Source: an uncultured Oscillospiraceae bacterium
GTDB lineage: Bacteria > Bacillota > Clostridia > Oscillospirales > Oscillospiraceae
NCBI GenBank assembly: GCA_934636655.1
Contig: CAKUAS010000013.1
Coordinates: forward strand, 1 to 60,505
Direction of reading: 5' to 3'
DNA: 60,505 bases
The position numbers and the translations under genes are program-made. Shown here piece by piece: positions 1 to 8,591 of the stretch. A model generated the notes under the pieces. It was not told where the DNA came from. It worked only from the letters and a program-made list of their open reading frames with translations, and did no database searches. Positions within the stretch are counted from its first letter, which is position 1, and every line of letters begins with the position of its first letter.

Positions 1-312
1 TTCTACTACGATGCAGTGCTGTGGGCCGTGGAGAAGGGCATCACCGCCGGCACCGATGCGACCCACTTCTCTCCCGACGCCACCTGTTCCCGCGCGCAGA
101 TCGTCACCTTCCTGTGGCGCTCCCAGAAGTCCCCGGCAGCGGGCACGGCCAATCCCTTCACCGATGTGAAGGCAAGCGCCTACTACGCTGACGCGGTGCT
201 GTGGGCTGTCAAGGAGGACGTCACCAAGGGCACCACCAACACCACGTTCAGCCCTGACGCCAACTGCACCCGCGCACAGATCGTCACCTTCATCTGGCGC
301 TGCATGAAATAA
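1..312 (+). CDS. C-terminal end of an SLH-domain surface protein (partial)
   Basis: The frame is open from base 1, so the gene begins upstream of the window. The visible 103 codons hold the end of one S-layer homology repeat and one complete further repeat, each with the pattern YYxDAVLWAV, G-T-FSPD and RAQIVTFxWR. SLH repeats anchor exported proteins to secondary cell-wall polymers, so this is probably the wall-binding tail of a surface protein or secreted enzyme. The function of the missing N-terminal part cannot be told. The two repeats are near copies, typical of the tandem SLH modules of gut Clostridia. Confidence 0.85.
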   Translation, partial: FYYDAVLWAVEKGITAGTDATHFSPDATCSRAQIVTFLWRSQKSPAAGTANPFTDVKASAYYADAVLWAVKEDVTKGTTNTTFSPDANCTRAQIVTFIWRCMK

Positions 313-346
313 TTTCCCGGGCATAGATTTCAAGCAAAGCACAAAA

Positions 347-371
347 GGCGCGGCGGCTATGCCGCCGCGCC
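347..371 (+). terminator. Hairpin after the SLH gene
   Basis: Perfect 11-bp GC stem (GGCGCGGCGGC with its complement) around a TAT loop, 35 bases after the SLH stop codon. It is followed by CTCTC rather than a run of T, so it is a strong but atypical terminator. Confidence 0.55.
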
Positions 372-401
372 CTCTCACCCCATGAGCGAGGAGGCATATA
401 C

Positions 402-1739
402 ATGAAGAAAAGAATCTCTGTGCTGGCGGCTGTGGTACTGGCCGTCGGCTTTGCGCTGTGCCTCGCCGCTTGCGGGGAGACAAAGGATGATACTGTCACC
501 GTTACGCTCTGGCATGTTTACGGCGGCGAGGTGAATTCGACCATGAATACGCTGGTGGACGAGTTTAACAATACCGTCGGGCGTGAGCAGGGCGTTCGCG
601 TTAGGGTGGACAGCGTCAGCAACAGCGGCGTCATCCATGAAAGCGTGCTGGCCGCCGCCTATAAGGAGCCAGGTGCGCCCGAGCTGCCGGATATCTTCGT
701 GTCCTACCCCAAAACCGTGCTGGCTCTGCCGGATGATGATATTCTGGTGGACTACCGTGACTATTTCACCGCCGGGGAGCTGAATGCCTACATTCCGGAG
801 TTCGTTGAGGAGGGAACGGTGGATGGCCGGCCGGTCATTCTGCCGCTGGCGAAATCCACGGAGATACTGTTTTTGAACAAGACGGCCTTCGACCGCTTCG
901 CCGCCGATACCGGCGCGAGCCTGGATGAGCTGGCCACATGGGAGGGGCTTTATGCCGTAGCGGAGCGATATGCCGAATGGTCGGGCGGCAAGAGCTTCTT
1001 TGCGCATGATGATCACTTCAACTATTTCCAGGTGGGTGTTGAGTCGCTGGGCGAGAGCTTTTTCGATGAGGACGGTCTCGCCTTCGGCCCGGGCTTTACC
1101 TATGCATGGAAGCCTTACGCCAGAGCCGCACTGACCGGCGGACTGTGGCTTGGCAGCGGCTACGCAACCGAGCCGCTGCGCACCGGTGACGTGATAGCAT
1201 CCGTCGCCTCGTCCGCCAGCGTGCTGTACTATTCCGACGTGGTTACCTATAAGGACAACAGCAGCGAGAAGGTCGAGATCATATCGCTGCCATGCCCCAT
1301 ATTTGAGGGAGGGGAGAGGCTTGTCATGCAGCGGGGCGTGGGGGCCTGTACCGTGAAGTCCACGCCGGAGCGGGAAAAAGCCTGTATGATCTTCCTCAAA
1401 TGGCTGACAGAGCCTGAGAGAAATGTGGATTTCGTCACGTCTCTCGGTTATATGCCGGTGACTAAGGAGGGCTTTGACTATCTGCCTGCCGCCATAGAAA
1501 CGCTGACAGACCCCATGTATGCTTCGCTCTACGAGGCTTTTTTGAAGACGCGTCAGGACTACACTTTCTATGTGCCGCCCCAGAGGGAGGACTATCTGTC
1601 GCTGGAGACACGCTTTGAAAAAACGGCGCGCCTGCGTCTTACGGCGGGACGGGTGCAATATTCCGAGCAGGGCGCGGACGTAACGGACGAGCTGCTGCAT
1701 ACAACGCTGGACGAGTTCAAAAGAAGCTATGGTAATTAA
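402..1739 (+). CDS. Extracellular solute-binding lipoprotein, ABC sugar-binding type
   Basis: 445 residues. The signal peptide ends in a lipobox (LAAC, Cys24), so the protein should be lipid-anchored outside the membrane. The fold is that of family 1 solute-binding proteins: VTLWHVYGG near the mature N terminus, then a clamp region with LPLAKSTEILFLNK, the usual inner strand of sugar-binding members. A ribosome site lies just before ATG 402. No permease or ATPase genes are adjacent; the next gene is a membrane-bound LuxR-type regulator whose reading frame abuts or overlaps this one. The pair may therefore sense an extracellular ligand instead of importing it, though a distant permease is possible. 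The ligand is unknown. Confidence 0.8.
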   Translation: MKKRISVLAAVVLAVGFALCLAACGETKDDTVTVTLWHVYGGEVNSTMNTLVDEFNNTVGREQGVRVRVDSVSNSGVIHESVLAAAYKEPGAPELPDIFVSYPKTVLALPDDDILVDYRDYFTAGELNAYIPEFVEEGTVDGRPVILPLAKSTEILFLNKTAFDRFAADTGASLDELATWEGLYAVAERYAEWSGGKSFFAHDDHFNYFQVGVESLGESFFDEDGLAFGPGFTYAWKPYARAALTGGLWLGSGYATEPLRTGDVIASVASSASVLYYSDVVTYKDNSSEKVEIISLPCPIFEGGERLVMQRGVGACTVKSTPEREKACMIFLKWLTEPERNVDFVTSLGYMPVTKEGFDYLPAAIETLTDPMYASLYEAFLKTRQDYTFYVPPQREDYLSLETRFEKTARLRLTAGRVQYSEQGADVTDELLHTTLDEFKRSYGN

Positions 1740-1764
1740 CACTGGAAAGAGAGGAGGGAGCTGC

Positions 1765-3348
1765 GTGCTTCTGTACCTTAACAGGCGGTGGGGCAAAACC
1801 GACGCAGCGGCAAGAGGCCGCAGCATCGGCAGCCGTCTGGCGCTTTGCTGGCTATGCATGGTGCTGGCGGTGCTGTCTGCCGCGCTGCTTCTGCTGAGCG
1901 CGACGGGCGTTCTCTCCCACACGGCGCGTCAGTTCGGAGAAACGGCGGCCCTGCAGCAGAAAAACACCGCTGCCATTTTCACCGCCCAGATGGACGTGCT
2001 CACCGCGCAGGGCATTGAGCTTTCCAACACTGTCAGCGGAGAGGTCGAGAGCTTCCTTGCCGGCCGCGGCCTGTCATTCGATGCGCTGAATGATAATCCG
2101 GAGCTCATCGCGGAGCTGGAAGATATGCTGATCCCTGCTTTGAAGAGCGCAATGGAGGGCAGCACTTGCAGCGGCGCGTATTTCTGCCTTGATGCTACCG
2201 CAAACACATCGCTGTCAAAATCCGAAACCTCCCGTGCGGGAGTATATCTCCGATATTCCGGTCTTCGATCCGCCCACCCCGGCGGTACCGTCACCTGTTT
2301 TCGGGGAACGGTGGATGCCGCCAGAAGAAACGGCTTGCAGCTTCACAATCGCTGGAACCCGGAGCTGAATACTTCCCTGATCCCCGGCTACCGGCAGGTC
2401 ATGGCGTGGGACGGAGACAGACTCTCCGGCGGCTGCCTCTGGACAGAGCGGATACCGCTGCTGGATACCTGGGAGAGCGTGACGCTTCTGTGCGTACCCG
2501 TGCGTGATGGAGCAGGTAATGTCAGGGGCGTCTGCGGTATGGAGCTGAGCGATCTGTATTTCAGTCTGTCCCACAGTACAGTCTCCGGCTCCTACGGCAG
2601 CTTCATAATGCTGCTGTCTCCCATGAACGGAGATACTCTCCTTCTCGATAAGGCCATGCTCGGCAGCACGGAGGGGACGGATCTGTCCGCCTCCGGTGAG
2701 ATGAGGATACAAAGCGGCCGGGACTACGATACTTTTACATGGAACGACACGACCTATCTCGGAAAGTACCAGATCGTCCCGGGCCGGTTGGCGGACGGTC
2801 ATCCGCTGGCGGCGGTGACGCTGGTGCCGGAAAGCGGCTACCGCCATCAGGTTCAGACCGCCCGCCTCGGCTGGACGCTGGGCTCCCTCGGCTTCCTTGT
2901 AGGGATGCTGGTGCTGGCCGCTGCACTCTCCCGCCGCTTTGCCATGCCTATCGCCCAAGGCCTCGAGGCAGCCAAAAGCTGTGAACATGACTGGCAGGCT
3001 ACGGGCATTCGGGAGATTGACGAGCTGACGGTATATTTCCACAACCGCTTGAAGGAAATCCGACCCGATGACATCCTCCCAAGGCAGGTGGAAAGCCTTG
3101 TATCCGAGCTCATCGACCGGTCAAAGGGACTTACCTCCTCGGAGCGCATTATACTGCGCTACTATGCCGAGGGCTATACCGTTAAGGACATTCCCGGACT
3201 GCTGTTTATCAGCATGGGCACGGTGAAGGGTCACAACAGCCATATATACAGCAAGCTGGGGGTGGATTCCTACGATGCTCTGAAAGCCTATTTAGATGTG
3301 CTCCGGCGCTGCGGGAGACTGGAGGAGCTGCTGCAGAGCGGCAAGTAG
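1765..3348 (+). CDS. Membrane-anchored LuxR-family transcriptional regulator with extracellular sensor region
   Basis: 527 residues from GTG 1765, chosen because GAGGAGGG lies 6 bases upstream; an ATG at 1729 would overlap the binding-protein gene by 11 bases and has only a weak ribosome site. A first membrane helix (about residues 24-49) is followed by about 320 outside residues resembling a Cache-type sensor, a second helix (about 369-393) and a cytoplasmic LuxR helix-turn-helix (about 453-515: LTSSERIILRYYAEG, then FISMGTVKGHNSHIYSKLGV). The DNA-binding domain is thus tethered to the membrane in a single chain, with no kinase or receiver domain visible. With the preceding lipoprotein it probably forms a ligand-sensing pair; the targets are unknown. 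Confidence 0.8.
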   Translation: MLLYLNRRWGKTDAAARGRSIGSRLALCWLCMVLAVLSAALLLLSATGVLSHTARQFGETAALQQKNTAAIFTAQMDVLTAQGIELSNTVSGEVESFLAGRGLSFDALNDNPELIAELEDMLIPALKSAMEGSTCSGAYFCLDATANTSLSKSETSRAGVYLRYSGLRSAHPGGTVTCFRGTVDAARRNGLQLHNRWNPELNTSLIPGYRQVMAWDGDRLSGGCLWTERIPLLDTWESVTLLCVPVRDGAGNVRGVCGMELSDLYFSLSHSTVSGSYGSFIMLLSPMNGDTLLLDKAMLGSTEGTDLSASGEMRIQSGRDYDTFTWNDTTYLGKYQIVPGRLADGHPLAAVTLVPESGYRHQVQTARLGWTLGSLGFLVGMLVLAAALSRRFAMPIAQGLEAAKSCEHDWQATGIREIDELTVYFHNRLKEIRPDDILPRQVESLVSELIDRSKGLTSSERIILRYYAEGYTVKDIPGLLFISMGTVKGHNSHIYSKLGVDSYDALKAYLDVLRRCGRLEELLQSGK

Positions 3349-3424
3349 CGAAGCTATGTATGAAGTAATATGATTTCCACATTATCAGAAATGCACAATT
3401 TATGCTTGCCATATTTGTGCGTTA

Positions 3425-3490
3425 CGTATAGGCCTAAGTCATGTTTTGCGGTTTTTCGACAAAAACAGGACTTGGGCCTATATCTTTTTT
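3425..3490 (+). terminator. Large terminator hairpin
   Basis: TATAGGCCTAAGTC pairs with GACTTGGGCCTATA across an inner TGTTTT/AAAACA stem, followed by TCTTTTTT. It separates the LuxR-type regulator gene from the next operon. Confidence 0.7.
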
Positions 3491-3564
3491 CATAAAAGAG
3501 GGTAATTATTGAGACATAACAGCCGCATACATTGGGGAAAACTGCCGGGGAGGAGGGATTACAT

Positions 3565-3990
3565 ATGAAGCGGATCATGAAGGAGGCAATGGGTGACTGC
3601 TCTACCGTAGAGGAGTTCCGCTTTCTTGTCCGCTGCCGGGAATGCGGCAGAACGTGGCACAGCAGCCCGGTTCGTTTTTCTAAGGCCGGTGCAGAGCCGA
3701 AAACCGAGGGGATGAGTGCAATCTTCCGGACGCTCTATGAGCGGGAACGGGATGCTGCCCGGGAAAAAGCCGCAGCGGAAGCCTCTGAGATATTCAGCCG
3801 CTGCCCGGTCTGCGGAAGGCTGGTGTGCGACCGTTGCTTTCTGATCTGTGAGGACCTGGATATGTGCACTGCCTGCGCCAAGACCTTGCAGGTGCGCGGC
3901 GACATTGTGGCAGGAGAAGCTTTCGCACCGCGTGAGCTCCCTGCCGGACCGATAGGCAAAGCCTCAACGGAAGAATCAGATATCAAATAA
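3565..3990 (+). CDS. Small cysteine-rich zinc-binding protein
   Basis: 141 residues. ATG 3565 is preferred over the in-frame TTG at 3532 because GGAGGAGGG lies just before it. Four CxxC pairs are visible (CREC, CPVC, CDRC, CTAC), arranged as two treble-clef or zinc-ribbon-like knuckles around a charged Ala/Glu-rich stretch. There is no signal peptide or membrane helix, so it is cytoplasmic. It is the first gene of a co-directional operon and sits 18 bases before the SPFH gene. I do not recognise a named family; a partner or adaptor role for the SPFH protein is inferred from position only. Confidence 0.6.
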   Translation: MKRIMKEAMGDCSTVEEFRFLVRCRECGRTWHSSPVRFSKAGAEPKTEGMSAIFRTLYERERDAAREKAAAEASEIFSRCPVCGRLVCDRCFLICEDLDMCTACAKTLQVRGDIVAGEAFAPRELPAGPIGKASTEESDIK

Positions 3991-4008
3991 AAAAAGGAGA
4001 CAGAAACT

Positions 4009-5466
4009 ATGGGACTTATCAAAGCGGCCTTAGGCGCGGCCGGCGGCGTTATGGCCGACCAGTGGCGGGAATACTTTTATTGCGAAGCCATCCCCTCGGA
4101 TGTGCTGGCGGTTAAGGGACAAAAGAAGGTCACGGGCCGTTCCAGCAACACCAAGGGTGATAACAACATCATCTCCAACGGCAGCGTGATCGCCATTGCC
4201 GACGGTCAGTGTATGCTTATCGTGGAGCAGGGCAAGGTGGTGGATGTGTGCGCCGAGCCGGGCGAATACACCTACGATATGTCCACAGAGCCGAGCATCT
4301 TCTACGGCGATCTGGGCGAAAACGTAAAGAACGTATTTATGAACATCGGCAAGCGCTTTACCTTTGGCGGCGAGGCCCCCAAGGATCAGCGCATCTACTA
4401 CTTCAACACCAAGGAGCTGACGGGCAATAAGTACGGTACGCCCAGCCCCGTTCCGTTCCGCGTGGTGGATCAGCGGGCCGGCATCGACATAGACATCGGT
4501 ATCCGCTGCTTCGGCGAGTACAGCATCAGGCTGAAGAATCCGCTGCTGTTTTACACCAACGTATGCGGCAATGTCAGCGAGGACTATAAGACCGAAAATA
4601 TCGCGGGTCAGATGAAGACGGAGCTGCTGACCGCGCTTCAGCCCGCATTTGCAAAGATCAGCGAAATGGGCATCCGCTATTCCGCTCTCCCCGGTCATAC
4701 GCTTGAGCTGTCCGACGCCCTCAACGAGCAGCTGTCGGGCAAGTGGCGTGATCTCCGCGGTATGGAGATCGTCTCCTTCGGTGTTTCCAGCGTGAAGGCC
4801 AACGAGGAGGACGAACAGATGATCAAGGAGCTGCAGCGCAATGCGGCCTTCATGGATCCCACTCGTGCGGCGGCACATCTCGTAGGCTCTCAGGGCGAAG
4901 CCATGAAGGCGGCGGCCGCCAACACCGGCGCAGGCCCGGCTATGGCCTTTATGGGCATGGGCCTGGCCGGTCAGGCGGGCGGCATGAACGCCCAGAATCT
5001 CTTCCAGATGGGACAACAGCAGCAAATGCAGCAGCAACAAATGCAGCAGCAGCAAATGCAGCAGCAGGCGGCGCAGCCTGCCCCCGCTCCGGCGATGCAG
5101 GGCTGGACTTGCTCCTGCGGGCAGGGCGGTATCACCGGCAACTTCTGCCCGAACTGCGGCGCAAAGAAGCCCGAGCCGAAGCCTGCCGCAGACAGCTGGA
5201 AATGCAGCTGCGGCGCCACCGTCACGGGAAAGTTCTGCCCTGAGTGCGGCAGTCCCAGACCCGCTCCGGCAGCGGACGGCTGGACCTGTGCCTGCGGTGC
5301 GGTGAACAAGGGCAAGTTCTGCTCCGAGTGCGGCGCGAAGAAGCCTGCCGGCGTACCCCAGTACAAGTGCGATAAATGCGGCTGGGAGCCTGCCGATCCC
5401 AAGCATCCCCCCAAGTTCTGCCCTGAGTGCGGAGACCCCTTTGACGACGGAGACATCGTAGGATGA
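4009..5466 (+). CDS. SPFH-domain protein with C-terminal zinc ribbons, YdjI-like (locus A)
   Basis: 485 residues. The N-terminal two-thirds is the SPFH/virion-core-like domain of the B. subtilis YdjI type (starts MGLIKAALGAAGGVMADQW; later VVDQRAGIDIDIGIRCFGEY and NPLLFYTNVCGNV). A Q/M-rich low-complexity linker follows (about residues 335-353), then four zinc ribbons built from CxC and CPxCG pairs. YdjI is in the SigW envelope-stress operon with PspA, YdjG and YdjH. A paralogue in the same order lies at 32154-33380 on the other strand, with one ribbon region fewer. The gene overlaps the next one as ATGA, implying coupled translation. Likely role: a membrane-associated scaffold in envelope stress; no enzymatic function is evident. 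Confidence 0.8.
   Translation: MGLIKAALGAAGGVMADQWREYFYCEAIPSDVLAVKGQKKVTGRSSNTKGDNNIISNGSVIAIADGQCMLIVEQGKVVDVCAEPGEYTYDMSTEPSIFYGDLGENVKNVFMNIGKRFTFGGEAPKDQRIYYFNTKELTGNKYGTPSPVPFRVVDQRAGIDIDIGIRCFGEYSIRLKNPLLFYTNVCGNVSEDYKTENIAGQMKTELLTALQPAFAKISEMGIRYSALPGHTLELSDALNEQLSGKWRDLRGMEIVSFGVSSVKANEEDEQMIKELQRNAAFMDPTRAAAHLVGSQGEAMKAAAANTGAGPAMAFMGMGLAGQAGGMNAQNLFQMGQQQQMQQQQMQQQQMQQQAAQPAPAPAMQGWTCSCGQGGITGNFCPNCGAKKPEPKPAADSWKCSCGATVTGKFCPECGSPRPAPAADGWTCACGAVNKGKFCSECGAKKPAGVPQYKCDKCGWEPADPKHPPKFCPECGDPFDDGDIVG
5012..5068 (+). repeat. In-frame CAG/CAA-ATG repeat coding for poly-Gln/Met
   Basis: Short tandem units of CAGCAGCARATG inside the SPFH gene encode QQQQM repeats. Such tracts can change length by slippage; here it joins the SPFH domain to the zinc ribbons. 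Confidence 0.7.
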
Positions 5467-5975
5467 AGCGCCGGGCGGTCTGGATTTTCCTGCTGGGAGT
5501 GCTTGTCGGCATCGCCCTTTCCGTACTGTATAAGCACTTCGTGACCGATCAAATCATGGATCGGGGCGGCATGGAAAATCCGGACTTTGCCTATCCTCTG
5601 GACGGCGACCGCACTTATGTGGATAACTCCGCTCTGTGGCCGGTGCTGGAGGGAACGTGGAAAAGCACGGACGGCCGATGGCAGGCGGTCATCGGCGAGG
5701 AGAGCGGCATCGTCCTCACGGCGGACGGCGAGACGGTTTTAGAGTCGCCGCTGCATTTTACCTATCTCCGGCCGGGCAAGGTTTTCTATACGGAGCTTCA
5801 AACGGATATCCGCACGCTTCGGAGTCCGGATACAGCGGCTCTCGGCAGGATCGTTGAGCTTTGCCATAATGCAGGGGAGGGCGAGGACGCCGGAACGCTG
5901 CTGCTGAGGCTGGAATGGCCGGAGGCGGGCGAGGAAACAATACAATTCAAAAAAACAAATATACAGGAGCAATAG
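5463..5975 (+). CDS. Small membrane-anchored protein of unknown function
   Basis: 170 residues with one N-terminal membrane helix (about residues 5-24, WIFLLGVLVGIALSVLY) and an outside beta-rich domain. The phrase LEGTWKSTDGRWQAVI resembles the lipocalin-like or META-type domains found in exported small proteins, but the match is weak. ATG 5463 overlaps the stop of the SPFH gene (ATGA), so the two are translationally coupled, and the next gene starts 3 bases after its stop. Its place between an SPFH and a DUF4428 protein argues for a role in the same envelope system. No function can be assigned. Confidence 0.6.
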   Translation: MKRRAVWIFLLGVLVGIALSVLYKHFVTDQIMDRGGMENPDFAYPLDGDRTYVDNSALWPVLEGTWKSTDGRWQAVIGEESGIVLTADGETVLESPLHFTYLRPGKVFYTELQTDIRTLRSPDTAALGRIVELCHNAGEGEDAGTLLLRLEWPEAGEETIQFKKTNIQEQ

Positions 5976-5978
5976 ACC

Positions 5979-6779
5979 ATGGGATTATTTGATAAGAAAT
6001 ACTGCGATGTGTGCGGAGAGAAGATAGGGCTGCTCGGCAACCGCAAGCTGGAGGACGGAAATCTCTGCAAGGAATGCGCGAGGAAGCTGTCACCCTGGTT
6101 CAGCGACCGCCGCGGCTCCACGGTGGAGGAGATAAAGCAGCAGCTGGCATACAGAGAAGAAAACCGGAAAAAGGCGGCTCAGTTCCGCACGACCCGCGCC
6201 CTCGGCGAGGACCGGAAGGTGCTGCTGGACGAGGAGCACCGCTGGTTTACCGTCACCCGCGCCCGGGATCTGGAGGAGGCCAATCCGGATATTCTGGACT
6301 ATGATGCCATCACAGACTGTCGGATGGACATAGACGAGAGCAAAACGGAGCTGATGCGTGAAAATGCCGACGGCAAGGAGGTCAGCTATGTTCCGCCGCG
6401 CTACGAGTATTCCTACGACTTTGAGATCGTCATTTCGGTCCGTCATCCCTATTTTGACGAGATGCGCTTCCGCCTAAACGGAAGCTCGGTTGACTTTGAG
6501 CCTTCGGCAATGCTTCGGCCGAAGAGCTTCAATGCCGGAAGGCCCGACCCGGAGAGCTGCGCGGAATACCGCAAGTACCGTCAGATGGGCGAAGAGATCT
6601 GCCTGTGCCTGGAGGAGGCTCGACGCGGAAGTGCGGCTGAGGATGCCGTGCCCGGTGAAGCGCCTGCCGTGCTGCAAACGGAAGCAGCCCCGTCATCGGG
6701 ACCGTGGACCTGCTCTGCCTGCGGCGGCGCCAACAGCAGGGGAGGCTTCTGTGAATACTGCGGCTCGCCCAGACAGTGA
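5979..6779 (+). CDS. DUF4428-type zinc protein with C-terminal zinc ribbon
   Basis: 266 residues. The N terminus carries the DUF4428 pattern (CDVCGEKIGLLGNRKLEDG, then CKECARKLS), which holds one zinc site. The middle is a PH-like beta domain (HRWFTVTRARDLEEAN ... FEIVISVRHPYFDEM) common in such proteins. The end is a zinc ribbon, CSACGGAN ... CEYCGSPRQ, like the ribbons of the SPFH protein two genes upstream. There is no membrane segment. It starts 3 bases after the preceding gene, so it is part of the same transcript. The shared ribbon module suggests that several proteins of this locus meet on a common partner; that is inference. Confidence 0.65.
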   Translation: MGLFDKKYCDVCGEKIGLLGNRKLEDGNLCKECARKLSPWFSDRRGSTVEEIKQQLAYREENRKKAAQFRTTRALGEDRKVLLDEEHRWFTVTRARDLEEANPDILDYDAITDCRMDIDESKTELMRENADGKEVSYVPPRYEYSYDFEIVISVRHPYFDEMRFRLNGSSVDFEPSAMLRPKSFNAGRPDPESCAEYRKYRQMGEEICLCLEEARRGSAAEDAVPGEAPAVLQTEAAPSSGPWTCSACGGANSRGGFCEYCGSPRQ

Positions 6780-6843
6780 GCTGAAAATAAGCAAAACTCC
6801 GTATGGGATAAAATAAATAATAATTATATAGGAGGAAACGATT

Positions 6844-7500
6844 ATGGCAAACCTGACAGGAAATCTAAAGGACTCTATGACCGCAACCTTCCCCCGCGAG
6901 TTCGATATTCCAAACCCAATGACGATTCAGGAGATCTATGACAAGATAAATGCCCGTGCCGCGGCGTTCCAGATGCCGTTTTCCATAAAGGGCGGCGTTC
7001 CCGGCGAGCGCATTGTCTTTGCAAAGGAGCCGAATCTTGATGTTACCATCTGGCTTCACGTCAAGGACGGCACGCACATCAAGATCACACCGGTCACGAC
7101 GAGCAGCAGCGCCACGATCAACGGCATCGATGTCGGCAAGAACAGTATCATGCGCAAGGGCGTTAAGGGTGTGGCCAGCAGACCGATGCTGCAGGGCGAA
7201 TATATCGACACCGTGACCGACACCATCAAAAGGATCCTGGCGGATGAAGAGGTCGAGGATTATGTGGCGCCCGAGGTAGCTCCGGGAGCGGACAAGCCCC
7301 TGAACTGGCTGACACTGCTGCTGCTGTGCATCTTCGTCGGAGGCATCGGCATCCATCGCTTCTATGTGGGCAAGATCGGAACGGGCATACTGTTCCTGTT
7401 AACCGCCGGTCTGTTCGGAATCGGCTGGCTTGTGGACCTTATAAAAATCGTTACCGGAAAATTCACTGACAAGAACGGCAACGTTATCCAGAGAAATTAG
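6844..7500 (+). CDS. TM2-domain membrane protein
   Basis: 218 residues preceded by AGGAGG. The C-terminal 65 residues form a TM2 domain: two helices joined by GGIGIHRFYVGKIGTGI, with GLFGIGWLVDLIKI in the second. The N-terminal 150 residues are soluble, with a compact alpha/beta domain (IWLHVKDGTHIKITPV, SSATINGIDVGKNS) that probably faces the cytoplasm. TM2 proteins are widespread small membrane proteins without an agreed biochemical role. A 13-codon copy of this gene's tail persists after the next gene (see 8497-8535), showing that the segment was once duplicated in tandem. Confidence 0.75.
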   Translation: MANLTGNLKDSMTATFPREFDIPNPMTIQEIYDKINARAAAFQMPFSIKGGVPGERIVFAKEPNLDVTIWLHVKDGTHIKITPVTTSSSATINGIDVGKNSIMRKGVKGVASRPMLQGEYIDTVTDTIKRILADEEVEDYVAPEVAPGADKPLNWLTLLLLCIFVGGIGIHRFYVGKIGTGILFLLTAGLFGIGWLVDLIKIVTGKFTDKNGNVIQRN

Positions 7501-7565
7501 ACGAGCCGGGCGTGAAGCACGAAAGAACGGCTCAGCATAACTGATGTTGATAAGAGGATTTAAGT

Positions 7566-8489
7566 ATGAAAAAGATAGTATCTCTGGCACTGACTCTGAT
7601 GATGGTGCTCTCCCTTACCGCCTGCGGCAGTAAGGACGGAGGAAGCTCCTCCGCCGACCCCAATCTGGGGAAATATATCGGTCAGAGCGTCACCTCCAGC
7701 GGGGACAGCGACTGGCTCTCCATGGACGATGTCTATGACGAGGGCGATAACTACATAGAACTGAAAAGCGGCGGCAAGGGCGAGTTCTGTCTGGACGGCG
7801 ACAAGGAGACCATCAAGTGGAGCCTTGCCGCGGACGGCACGCTGAAGCTGACCGGCAACAACGTAGAGAGCACCGGTACCCTGAAGGACGGTCTCATCAC
7901 GCTCAACGATTACTGGGGCATCGATCTCATTATGACCTTTCTGAAGGAAGGCGCGAAAATGTCGGCGCAAACCGGTACAAAGCTGCTCGACTGGTGGAAC
8001 GGCGACTGGTTCGGCTGGTGGAAGATGACCGACTGCTCGGGCTATTACGAGGACATGGAGGGCGACTGGTGGGATATCTGCGGCACCATTGATATCGGAG
8101 CTGACAATAAGGGCACCGTAACGCTTTGGGACGAGGACTACACAAAGGACAGCCCCATGGCCATGGTGAATGTCAGCCTGAGCGACTCCGGCACCGGTGA
8201 GCACGGCACAATGATGTCCGAGGGCGGCCAGTTCACGGACGTAAAGCTGGAGCATGCGGAATGGATCATTGATCCGGGCACGCTGGATTGCGATGATCTG
8301 ATTCGTATCGACGGTTACTACGAAAACGGCGAAGACGGATACCACTATGAGATATATCTGCGCCCCTGGGGAATATACTGGGACGATGTGGATGAAGGAA
8401 CTCATCCCTACTCCTATGACGACTGGTATCTTCCTTTGATAAAGGCAGGCAAGCCCATGCCCGACAGCATAGGCGCAGATGCCCGGTAG
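7566..8489 (+). CDS. Lipoprotein, first of a tandem pair
   Basis: 307 residues. Signal peptide with lipobox LTAC (Cys19) followed by GSKDGG. The first ~120 mature residues are nearly the same as in the lipoprotein gene that follows (YIELKSGGKG, a DGTLKL-type strand, LIMTF/VTITF, then KEG). This is a small beta-rich repeat often seen in Clostridia lipoproteins. The C-terminal part is acidic and Trp/Tyr-rich (DWWNGDWFGWWKM) and has no counterpart in the twin. It sits outside the membrane in the SPFH/TPM locus. Function unknown. Confidence 0.7.
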   Translation: MKKIVSLALTLMMVLSLTACGSKDGGSSSADPNLGKYIGQSVTSSGDSDWLSMDDVYDEGDNYIELKSGGKGEFCLDGDKETIKWSLAADGTLKLTGNNVESTGTLKDGLITLNDYWGIDLIMTFLKEGAKMSAQTGTKLLDWWNGDWFGWWKMTDCSGYYEDMEGDWWDICGTIDIGADNKGTVTLWDEDYTKDSPMAMVNVSLSDSGTGEHGTMMSEGGQFTDVKLEHAEWIIDPGTLDCDDLIRIDGYYENGEDGYHYEIYLRPWGIYWDDVDEGTHPYSYDDWYLPLIKAGKPMPDSIGADAR

Positions 8490-8496
8490 CGGATAA

Positions 8497-8535
8497 TTCA
8501 TTAACAAGAACGGCAACGTTATTCAAAAGGCATAG
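8497..8535 (+). pseudogene. Remnant of a duplicated TM2 gene tail
   Basis: Thirteen codons ending in TAG encode FINKNGNVIQKA, matching the last residues (FTDKNGNVIQRN) of the TM2 protein that ends at 7500. The remnant lies between the two lipoprotein genes, as the TM2 gene lies before the first. This shows a tandem duplication of [TM2 tail + lipoprotein] followed by loss of the second TM2 copy. Confidence 0.75.
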
Positions 8536-8591
8536 TGCCGCCGCTGCAAGCGCGATAACGGCACCATGGTCAAAATGATAAGGAGTATAAT

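Noticed and set aside
375..1922. A 515-codon open frame on the minus strand opposite the solute-binding protein
   Set aside because: No domain or ribosome site; the plus-strand gene has a signal peptide, lipobox and family motifs.
5012..5068. Short tandem repeat that might be read as a CRISPR-like array
   Set aside because: Units are about 12-15 bases, in frame and code for Gln/Met; there are no spacers and no cas genes.
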